From: Clostridiales bacterium
GTDB taxonomy: Bacteria; Bacillota; Clostridia; Oscillospirales; Acutalibacteraceae
Length of the DNA: 14,642 nucleotides
Reading direction: 5' to 3'
Assembly (NCBI GenBank): GCA_021202245.1
Contig: JAJQDK010000052.1
Coordinates: 1-14,642, forward strand
This document shows, piece by piece, positions 1 through 6,859 of this stretch. Positions within the stretch are counted from its first letter, which is position 1. Each line of letters opens with the position of its first letter. A program made the translations under genes and the position numbers. The notes under the pieces are model-generated. The model had not been told where the DNA came from. It saw nothing but the letters and a program-made list of their open reading frames with translations, and searched no databases.

Positions 1-664
1 CTCTGTAGGTTACGTCCGGTACAGCTGCCTTTGCGGTGCTTGTGCCGGCGGATGAGCTTCCCGACGAGCTTGAGCCGCTTATAATGCTGCTGTTAAGTAT
101 AACATTTGTATCAACATTGCCGCTTATGCCGCTGATTTTACCCGTTGAGCTGTTCTGCCAAATATCACAATCCTTGCCGTTCTTTGCAGCATACTGTGCA
201 AGCCAAATGCTGTAAGATTTTTTCAGGTTGCTGTAATCAAGATAGTTGTTGAACCAGTTAAGGTTGGCATACACACCTGCTCTGTAACCTCCCGACTTGA
301 TTGCCTCGCAAAATGCCTTTGCAATTTTTGTCAGAGTGGTTTTTCCTAGTGAGGTCATTGAGCTGTCCTCCATATCGTAATACACAGGAAGCTCAAATGA
401 CTTGCCTTTGATGCAGCTCAGACAAGCTGCAGCCTCCTTTTTTGCATCCGCCTCGCTGACTGCGTAGCTGTACCAATAGGCGCCTGTTTTTAGTCCAGCA
501 GCCTTTGCGTTTTTGTAGTGAGTTTCAAACTTCTTATCCTTTTGCGTTGTTTCTCTGCCGTAGCCTGCCCGAATGATTACCGCTGTGATTCCTGCTGATT
601 TTACCTTTGCATAATCAACTTCGGACTGGTAGTACGACACATCTATACACGTTACTTTTGCCAT
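1..664 (-). CDS. GH25-family endolysin (lysozyme), 3' end beyond window
   Basis: Peptidoglycan-cleaving N-acetylmuramidase of glycoside hydrolase family 25, the lytic enzyme of a phage-type lysis cassette. 221 residues are visible; the frame is open to the window edge, so the C-terminus is missing. The ATG at 662-664 begins MAKVTCIDVSYYQ, the typical GH25 N-terminus, with Asp8 in the first strand. VYYDMED at residues 94-100 carries the catalytic acid pair Asp97 and Glu99 of the family DxE motif. IWQNSSTGKISGISGNVD near residues 180-197 is the usual end of the GH25 barrel. A Ser/Gly-rich linker follows, then the start of a second domain (VPDVTYR), probably for cell-wall binding. There is no signal peptide, which fits release by a holin. 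A GAGGA ribosome binding site lies 8 nt upstream, inside the end of the holin gene, so the two are probably coupled. Family certain; phage origin inferred from the neighbours. Confidence 0.93.
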   Translation of the reverse strand, partial: MAKVTCIDVSYYQSEVDYAKVKSAGITAVIIRAGYGRETTQKDKKFETHYKNAKAAGLKTGAYWYSYAVSEADAKKEAAACLSCIKGKSFELPVYYDMEDSSMTSLGKTTLTKIAKAFCEAIKSGGYRAGVYANLNWFNNYLDYSNLKKSYSIWLAQYAAKNGKDCDIWQNSSTGKISGISGNVDTNVILNSSIISGSSSSGSSSAGTSTAKAAVPDVTYR

Positions 665-667
665 AAT

Positions 668-901
668 TTATTCCTCGCTTTCTGTTTCTTCTGAAATTTT
701 GGGTAACCCCGCAAGTGATGTAAGCAATGAGCATACGCCTGCCAACAGCACTGTTGAAGCCGCAACAGTCCAATTCATATCGGCAAACAGCGCCGTTGCG
801 CCTATTGATGCCGCCACAGACTGTGCCGCAGTTTTTATCGCTCTGACCGCAGCCGCCTTTGCCCACTGCGCAATATATCTTTTGTTCATCCTGTTTTTCA
901 A
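668..901 (-). CDS. Small phage holin, r1t-like
   Basis: A 77-residue (or 73-residue) membrane protein that resembles phage holins of the r1t type, which open the membrane so that the endolysin reaches the wall. After a basic N-terminus, RAIKTAAQSVAASIGATAL (about 20-38) and a second hydrophobic stretch, WTVAASTVLLAGVCSLLTSL (about 44-63), form two likely membrane helices. LAGLP and an acidic tail follow, a pattern common in this family. The stop lies 3 nt before the endolysin start. The start is uncertain: TTG at 899-901 has only a weak upstream ACGGG, while the ATG at 887-889 (residue 5) has an AGG directly against it, which is too close to work as a ribosome binding site. Assignment rests on recognising the sequence pattern and on position between a coiled-coil lysis protein and an endolysin. 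Confidence 0.78.
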   Translation of the reverse strand: MKNRMNKRYIAQWAKAAAVRAIKTAAQSVAASIGATALFADMNWTVAASTVLLAGVCSLLTSLAGLPKISEETESEE

Positions 902-924
902 GCAATCGCCCGTTCAATTCGAAA

Positions 925-1191
925 CTAAGCAGATTTGCTTTGCTTATCCTCCTTTTCAATTTTTTCAAGCTCCCTTATTCTGTCATTTGCTGTACGCATT
1001 TCCTCTTTTATAATATTTATATCTCCTTCAATATTATATGTGCGTTCAATCAAATTGTTGTGCTTGTCAACCTTCTTTTCAAGCTGTTCAAGCCTGTAAT
1101 TCGTGAGCCTTGATGCAGCAAATATACCTGCTAACGTGCCTATCAGCGTGCCGATAAACGAAAGCACGGCTATCAGCATCTCCTCATTCAA
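925..1191 (-). CDS. Small membrane/coiled-coil lysis-cassette protein (XhlA-like)
   Basis: An 88-residue protein with one N-terminal hydrophobic helix (MLIAVLSFIGTLIGTLAGIF) followed by a charged helical region (RLEQLEKKVDKHNNLIERT and onward) with coiled-coil character. Small proteins of this layout commonly lie just upstream of holin and endolysin genes in Firmicutes phages and are often annotated hemolysin XhlA-like or hypothetical; the biochemical role is not established. The start is best placed at TTG 1189-1191. A perfect GGAGGTGA lies 5 nt upstream (1197-1204). The more upstream GTG at 1198-1200 is inside that ribosome binding site, and the ATG at 1177-1179 is too far from it. It ends in TAG, 24 nt before the holin TTG. 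It is the first gene of the cassette and begins only 14 nt after the uvrA terminator T-tract. Confidence 0.66.
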   Translation of the reverse strand: MNEEMLIAVLSFIGTLIGTLAGIFAASRLTNYRLEQLEKKVDKHNNLIERTYNIEGDINIIKEEMRTANDRIRELEKIEKEDKQSKSA

Positions 1192-1196
1192 ATAAA

Positions 1197-1204
1197 TCAC
1201 CTCC
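1197..1204 (-). promoter_or_regulatory. Ribosome binding site deciding the TTG start of the XhlA-like gene
   Basis: The minus strand reads AGGGGAGGTGA followed by 5 nt and then TTG. The full GGAGGTGA match to the 16S rRNA 3' end covers the in-frame GTG that would otherwise be taken as start, so the TTG at 1191 is the better start. Confidence 0.75.
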
Positions 1205-1217
1205 CCTATATATATCC

Positions 1218-1254
1218 AAAAAAAGAAAGAATTGCATAAAACTACGCAATTCTT
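1218..1254 (-). terminator. Intrinsic terminator downstream of uvrA
   Basis: A perfect 9-bp inverted repeat (AAGAATTGC / GCAATTCTT, arms 1246-1254 and 1227-1235) with a 10-nt loop is followed on the minus strand by TCTTTTTTT. It lies 31 nt after the uvrA stop and ends 14 nt before the ribosome binding site of the lysis cassette. The stem is AT-rich, so termination may be incomplete. Confidence 0.72.
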
Positions 1255-1285
1255 CCGAAAATAAATTTTTTAAATTTAAGTATGC

Positions 1286-4114
1286 TCAGGCATCAGGCAA
1301 AATCGGCTTTAAGTACTGTCCGGTGAATGAGTCGTCAACCGCAGCCACCTGCTCGGGAGTGCCCTGAGCTATTATTTGTCCGCCCATATCTCCTCCCTCG
1401 GGTCCGAGGTCGATTATGTGGTCGGCAGTCTTAATTAAATCAAGATTATGCTCGATAGCTATGACGGTGTTGCCGCCGTCAACAAGCATTTGCAGTACCT
1501 CCACAAGACGATGTACGTCGGAAATATGCAGACCTGTTGTCGGCTCGTCAAGAATATATACCGTCTTGCCCGTGCTTCGCCTTGAAAGCTCCGCAGCCAG
1601 CTTGACCCTCTGCGCTTCGCCGCCCGAAAGTGTGGTTGCGGGCTGACCGATTTTTATATAGCCCAAGCCGACATCATAAAGTGTTTTCAGCTTTCGGTGA
1701 ATTTTGGGCAGATTTGAAAAGAAATCCAGCGCTTCCTCCACCGACATATCAAGCACATCGCTGATTGATTTTCCCTTGTATTTTACTTCAAGCGTTTCTC
1801 GGTTGTATCTTTTGCCCTTGCATACCTCGCAGGGAACGTAAACGTCGGACAAAAAGTGCATTTCAATTTTGATAATTCCGTCGCCCTGACAGGCTTCGCA
1901 TCTGCCGCCCTTGACATTAAAGGAAAAACGGCTCTGATTATATCCGCGCATTTTAGCATCTTGAGTGGAGGCAAAAAGCGCCCTTATATCGGTAAAAAGT
2001 CCCGTATATGTTGCAGGATTGGAGCGCGGCGTTCTGCCGATGGGGCTTTGGTCAATGGCAATTACCTTATCAAGATTTTTAATTCCCCTAATTTCTTTAC
2101 ATTTTCCGGGAACGGTTTTTGCGCCGTTTAAATCTCTTGCAAGCGTTTTATACAAAATTTCATTAATCAGCGAGCTTTTGCCCGAGCCGGACACTCCGGT
2201 AACGCAGACAAACTTGCCGAGAGGAATTTTTACATTGATGTTTTTAAGATTATTCTGAGCCGCTCCCCTGATTTCAAGAAAGAGTCCGTTGCCCTTTCTG
2301 CGTTTTTCGGGCAGAGTTAAACTGCGCTCGCCGGTGAGAGACTGACCCGTGACAGATTTTTCTCAAGCTTTTATTTTATCGGCATCGCCCACGCAGACAA
2401 TTTCTCCGCCGTGAATACCTGCGCCGGGTCCTATGTCAACAATGCAGTCGGCGGCGTACATCGTTTCCTCGTCATGTTCAACCACAATTACCGTGTTGCC
2501 GAGGTCACGAAGTCTTTTTAAGGTTTTCAGGAGCTTTTCATTGTCACGCTGATGCAGTCCTATGCTCGGCTCGTCGAGGATATACAGCACACCGGTCAAG
2601 CTGCTGCCGATTTGAGTAGCAAGGCGAATACGCTGACTTTCTCCTCCACTGAGAGTACCTGCGCTGCGTGAAAGCGTGAGATAGCCGAGACCCACGCTCT
2701 TTAAAAAGTTAAGTCTTTCGATAATTTCTTTGATGATTTCTTCACCGATAATCTGCTCCTTTTCGGTAAGCTCAAGGCTTTTTACAAAATCGAGCGCTTC
2801 AACGACAGAGAGCTTGCAAAAATCGGCAATATTTATACCGCCCACCGTGACGGCAAGGCTTTCTGCAGAAAGTCTGTCACCGTGACAGGAGTCGCAGGGA
2901 ATTTCAGTCATATATGAGCGGATTTCATCCTTAATCCAGTTGCTGTTTGTTTCTCTGTATCTTCTGTCAAGGTTGTTAATTATCCCCTCAAAGGTCTGCT
3001 TATACGAGCCCTTTCCGTAAATTGATTTGCGGTTAATTGTCAGCTTTTCATCGCCGGTTCCGTAAAGAATTTTGTCAATAATCTCATCGGGAATATTTTT
3101 TAAAGGCTCGTCAAGCGAAAAGCCGTATTTTTCGGCAAGCGCTTCAAAATACATTGCGGCAATGGAGCTTCCCTCCATTGCCCAGCCGCCGCCCTTAATG
3201 CCGCCGCCTCTTATGCTTTTATTCTTGTCGGGAATTATTTTCGCTTCGTCAATTTTAAGAAATACTCCCAGTCCGGTACACTTAGGGCAAGCGCCGAAGG
3301 GATTGTTAAACGAAAACATTCGCGGCGAAAGATCGTCAAGGCTTCCTCCGTGCTCGGGGCAGGCGTATTTTTGAGAGAAGATTACATCCTCACCGCCCAC
3401 AAAATTAACCATAGTCATTCCGCCCGCAAGCTTTGAAGAGGTTTCAATGCTGTCCGCCAAGCGAGAGGAAATTTCGGGCTTAATGACAAGCCTGTCCACA
3501 ACAATTTCAATATTGTGCTTTTTATTTTTCTCAATCAGAATTTTCTCCGATAAATCATACACTATTCCGTCCACTCTGACACGTACAAATCCCGATTTTC
3601 TTGCGCTGTCAAGCACCTTTGCGTGCTCTCCCTTGCGCCCTCTTACCACGGGAGCCATTATCTGAATTTTTGTACCCTCGTTGTAGGTCATAATTTTATC
3701 AACTATCTGGTCAACGGACTGCTGACGTATTTCCCTGCCGCACACGGCGCAGTGAGGTATGCCTATTCTCGCATAGAGCAAGCGCAGATAGTCGTAAATC
3801 TCAGTGACGGTTCCGACGGTTGAGCGTGGATTTTTTGAGGTTGTTTTCTGGTCAATGGAAATTGCGGGCGACAAGCCCTCTATGCTCTCTACATTCGGTT
3901 TGTCCATTTGACCGAGAAACATTCTTGCATACGAGGAAAGGCTTTCTACATATCGCCTTTGTCCCTCGGCATAAATTGTATCAAACGCAAGGGAGCTTTT
4001 GCCCGACCCCGAAAGTCCCGTCATAACCACAAGCTTATTGCGCGGAATTTTAACGTCGATATTTTTTAAATTATGCTCCTTGGCTCCCTTTACCGTTATT
4101 TTATCATACGCCAT
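1286..4114 (-). pseudogene. uvrA: uvrA, excinuclease ABC subunit A, interrupted by one in-frame TGA
   Basis: UvrA is the damage-sensing ATPase of nucleotide excision repair and works with UvrB. The reading frame is 942 codons plus a natural TGA, the normal family length, but codon 584 (2363-2365) is TGA. Both sides are in the same frame and well conserved. N-terminal half: Walker A GLSGSGKSS (33-41), zinc ligands CAVC (122-125), C252 and CPKC (276-279), signature LSGGESQ (488-494), Walker B ILDEPS (512-517). C-terminal half: Walker A GVSGSGKSS (from 640), zinc CEAC (739-742) and CEVC (762-765), signature LSGGEAQ (829-835), Walker B ILDEPT (854-859). The stop lies in the link between halves; no ATG, GTG or TTG with a ribosome binding site precedes the second Walker A, so reinitiation looks unlikely. 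The ATG start (4112-4114) follows AAGGGGG by 8 nt. Read as drawn, only a 583-residue fragment is made. A sequencing error remains possible. uvrB and uvrC are not in the window. Confidence 0.9.
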
Positions 4115-4164
4115 TTTTCAATCCCCCTTAGGAAAATCTCCCTCAAAGTAATAATCAAGATACG

Positions 4165-4194
4165 CATAGCCTCTCAGCGTTTTGAGAGGCTATG
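4165..4194 (-). terminator. Stable stem-loop between ftsH and uvrA, possible terminator
   Basis: A perfect 12-bp inverted repeat (CATAGCCTCTCA / TGAGAGGCTATG) with a 6-nt loop, beginning 10 nt after the ftsH stop. The minus-strand sequence that follows (CGTATCTTGATTATTAC) is only mildly T-rich, not a clean T-tract. It may terminate weakly, or protect the 3' end of the ftsH message while allowing read-through into uvrA. No clear promoter is visible between it and uvrA. Confidence 0.55.
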
Positions 4195-4204
4195 ACTGAA
4201 AAGC

Positions 4205-6256
4205 TTATTCGTTTGTGCTTTCTTCCGAATCGGAAGTATTATCTGCTTCGCTGCCGTTTTCGGCTGTGTTAAATTCCGCTTCGCTTTCCTCGTCCTCTTC
4301 GGGCGGTTCAACATAGGTTCCGTCCATTACAGCCTTGAAGTCCTCACCGTTCATCTTCTCGTGCTTAATGAGGTAGGCTGCAGTTTCGTGAAGCTTATCT
4401 ACGTTGTCGCTGAGTATCTTCTCGGCTCTGTCATAAGCATTATTCACAATTTCGAGTACAAGCTCGTCAATCTTGGCTGCCGTTGCCTCGGAATAATCCT
4501 GAGCACTGCCGCCCATCTCACGGGAAATGAAGGAATTAGTGCTGTCGGCGCCGTAGCAAACACATCCCAGTTCCTTGGTCATACCGTATTTGGTAACCAT
4601 TGAACGGGCGGTCTTGGTGGCCTTTTCAATATCATTTGACGCACCGGTTGAGATATCGTCAAGAATCAAGGCCTCGGCTACACGTCCGCCGAGAGAAACT
4701 ACTATATCGTCAAGCATTTCATTTCTTGAATTATAGGACTTATCCTCACTCGGCAAGGGCATTGTATAGCCGCCTGCCATACCTCTGGGGATAATGGAAA
4801 TCTCGTGAACAGGGTCCTGAGTCGGGAGCTTTTCAAAGAGGATTGCGTGACCTGCCTCGTGATAAGCGGTCAGCTTCTTTTCCTTTTCACTCATTACCTT
4901 TGACTTTTTCTCCGCTCCGACTACAACCTTGACTGTAGCTTCCTCAATCTCTTTCATTGTGATAGCTTTTTTGTTCTTCCTTGCGGCAAGGAGAGCAGCC
5001 TCGTTGAGGAGATTTTCAAGGTCGGCACCGGTAAAGCCCGCAGTGGTTTTTGCAATGGTTTTGAGTTTTACATCGGGAGCAAGCGGTTTTTTGCGGGCGT
5101 GAACCTTTAGGATAGCCTCTCTGCCGTTTACGTCCGGATAGCTTACTACAACCTGACGGTCAAATCTGCCGGGGCGCATAAGAGCCGGGTCGAGAACGTC
5201 GGGTCTGTTGGTTGCCGCAATCAGGATTACGCCTTCGTTTACTCCGAAGCCGTCCATTTCTACGAGGAGCTGATTAAGAGTCTGCTCACGCTCATCGTTG
5301 CCGCCGCCGAGACCTACGCCCCTCTGTCTGCCTACAGCATCAATCTCATCTATAAATACAATACAGGGTGAATTTTTCTTTGCCTGGTCAAACAAATCAC
5401 GCACACGGGACGCACCCACGCCGACAAACATTTCAACAAAGTCGGAGCCTGAAATTGAGAAGAACGGAACGCCCGCCTCACCGGCAACGGCTCTTGCAAG
5501 GAGAGTTTTACCTGTTCCGGGAGGTCCCACAAGCAGAACGCCCTTGGGGATTCTTGCGCCGAGCTTGTTAAACTTGTCGGGAGCCTTGAGGAATTCAACT
5601 ACCTCCTGAAGCTCCTCCTTTTCCTCGTCTGCGCCCGCAACATCGTCAAAGGTGGTTTTGCACTTGTCGTCATTTGTATTTTTAATTTTGGCTTTGCCGA
5701 AGCTCATTTCCCTGCCGCCGAAGCCTCCGCCGCCCATTCTTCTCATAAAGTAAATCCATACGCCGATGAGCAGTACGGTGATAAGTATGGTGGGTATAAG
5801 CTCATAAAGCAAAGAATTGTCGCTTGCTTTTACAAGGTCATATTCTATGGCCTCATCGGCTGACGCCTGATAAGGCTCTATAACATCGAGAAATCTTTGA
5901 ATATCGGCAAGCTCGCCGCTGACCACAACATTGGAAGCTGCCGAGCCGGAATTTGCGCTGCCCGTACTGCCGGATGCCGTTGTACTTTCTGTTGCGATGC
6001 TAACCGTGGCTGAGGTGCTATCGGCATCGACGTCCGAATGGGCGCTGACTCCGTCCTTAAGGGTAATTTCAATGGCTCCGGAGCCGTAGTTTACGGTGTA
6101 GCTTTTAACCTCGTCATCAATAAAATATTGTACCAAATCGGAGGTTTGAGGGGTTTCTGTCTGTTGAGAGCTGTAGAGCATAGCTACTGCCAAAATTATT
6201 AAAACAGGTATTCCCAGATAAAAAAGCAAATTGCGTATCTTTTTCTTATTATCCAA
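4205..6256 (-). CDS. ftsH: ATP-dependent zinc metalloprotease FtsH
   Basis: Membrane-anchored AAA+ protease that degrades misassembled membrane proteins and some cytosolic regulators. 683 residues. Order of parts: first membrane helix (about 9-28), extracytoplasmic domain (about 30-148), second helix (about 151-170), Gly-rich linker, AAA module with Walker A GPPGTGKT (244-251), Walker B FIDEID (301-306) and the second region of homology RPGRFDRQ (361-368), then the zinc site HEAGH (466-470) with likely third ligand Asp542 in GASND, and an acidic low-complexity tail (about 650-683). All catalytic motifs are intact. The start is TTG at 6254-6256, supported by AGAGGAG 9 nt upstream; no ATG lies nearby in frame. 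Oddity: the extracytoplasmic part contains a Ser/Thr/Ala-rich stretch (about 79-113). It follows hpt by 60 nt, the usual Firmicutes order tilS-hpt-ftsH; no strong promoter is visible in that gap. Confidence 0.97.
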   Translation of the reverse strand: MDNKKKIRNLLFYLGIPVLIILAVAMLYSSQQTETPQTSDLVQYFIDDEVKSYTVNYGSGAIEITLKDGVSAHSDVDADSTSATVSIATESTTASGSTGSANSGSAASNVVVSGELADIQRFLDVIEPYQASADEAIEYDLVKASDNSLLYELIPTILITVLLIGVWIYFMRRMGGGGFGGREMSFGKAKIKNTNDDKCKTTFDDVAGADEEKEELQEVVEFLKAPDKFNKLGARIPKGVLLVGPPGTGKTLLARAVAGEAGVPFFSISGSDFVEMFVGVGASRVRDLFDQAKKNSPCIVFIDEIDAVGRQRGVGLGGGNDEREQTLNQLLVEMDGFGVNEGVILIAATNRPDVLDPALMRPGRFDRQVVVSYPDVNGREAILKVHARKKPLAPDVKLKTIAKTTAGFTGADLENLLNEAALLAARKNKKAITMKEIEEATVKVVVGAEKKSKVMSEKEKKLTAYHEAGHAILFEKLPTQDPVHEISIIPRGMAGGYTMPLPSEDKSYNSRNEMLDDIVVSLGGRVAEALILDDISTGASNDIEKATKTARSMVTKYGMTKELGCVCYGADSTNSFISREMGGSAQDYSEATAAKIDELVLEIVNNAYDRAEKILSDNVDKLHETAAYLIKHEKMNGEDFKAVMDGTYVEPPEEDEESEAEFNTAENGSEADNTSDSEESTNE

Positions 6257-6316
6257 TAGAAGTCACTCCTCTATATATTATTTTAGATAAAATCTATATT
6301 ATGTAATCAACCGTAA

Positions 6317-6859
6317 TCAGCTCTGCTTAATGCAGCGGTCGCTTAAAATACCGACATACGGAAGATTTCTGTACTTTTCATTATAATCAAGCCCGTACCC
6401 CACAATAAAGGAATCGGGAACAGTCATACCCGTGTAATCAACCGCAACATCCGCTGCACGGCGTACGGGCTTGTCAAACAGCGTGCATATTCTGACTGAA
6501 TTTGCTCTTTTGACCAGCAGATAATTTTTGATAAAATCAAGCGTGCGGCCGGAATCTACAATATCCTCAACAATCAGAATATCCTTATTTTCAACAGGCA
6601 GGGACATATCCTTTATCAAATTTACTCTGCCGGAGCTTTCTGTCCCGCGGCCGTATATTGAGGAGACGATAAAATCTATGGGAAATAAAAGGTTGATTTT
6701 CCTCATAAGGTCGGACATAAAAACAACGCTGCCCTTGAGCAGTCCGACCATTATAAGGTCTTTATCATTATAATCTTTTTCAATTTTCTTTGCAAGAGTG
6801 TTCACAATATTTTCAATTTCTTTTTCCGAAACAAGCACACTCTCAATATCCTTGTGCAT
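6317..6859 (-). CDS. hpt: Hypoxanthine(-guanine) phosphoribosyltransferase
   Basis: Purine salvage enzyme joining hypoxanthine or guanine to PRPP to give IMP or GMP in the cytoplasm. 180 residues, normal for bacterial Hpt. The PRPP-binding signature ILIVEDIVDSGRT is at 94-106, with the adjacent acidic pair Glu98-Asp99. LLKGSVVFMSDL (about 40-51) is the conserved early loop, and DFIVSSIYG with RGTESSGRV forms the flexible active-site region. VPDSFIVGYGLDY and RNLPYVGIL near the C-terminus match the purine-binding end. The ATG at 6857-6859 overlaps the tilS TGA by one base (TGATG), and GAGGT lies 7 nt upstream inside tilS, so translation is probably coupled; this excludes the preceding GTG as start. 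tilS-hpt-ftsH is a well-known Firmicutes arrangement. Confidence 0.96.
   Translation of the reverse strand: MHKDIESVLVSEKEIENIVNTLAKKIEKDYNDKDLIMVGLLKGSVVFMSDLMRKINLLFPIDFIVSSIYGRGTESSGRVNLIKDMSLPVENKDILIVEDIVDSGRTLDFIKNYLLVKRANSVRICTLFDKPVRRAADVAVDYTGMTVPDSFIVGYGLDYNEKYRNLPYVGILSDRCIKQS

Noticed and set aside
615..968. 117-codon minus-strand ORF over the holin gene
   Set aside because: It is a shifted frame of the holin and the preceding gene. It is rich in Cys and Arg, lacks a ribosome binding site and overlaps three better-supported lysis genes.
1286..2194. Separate 302-residue protein starting inside the second half of uvrA
   Set aside because: Its first codon (GTG) is the Val of the second Walker A motif, so it would begin in the middle of the nucleotide-binding loop and has no suitable ribosome binding site. 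It is the in-frame remainder of uvrA.
2363..2365. UGA in uvrA read as selenocysteine or as Trp through a changed genetic code
   Set aside because: UvrA is not a selenoprotein family, and TGA clearly ends tilS, hpt and gdpP, where conserved C-termini and gene overlaps confirm it as a stop. Trp is encoded by TGG where checked.
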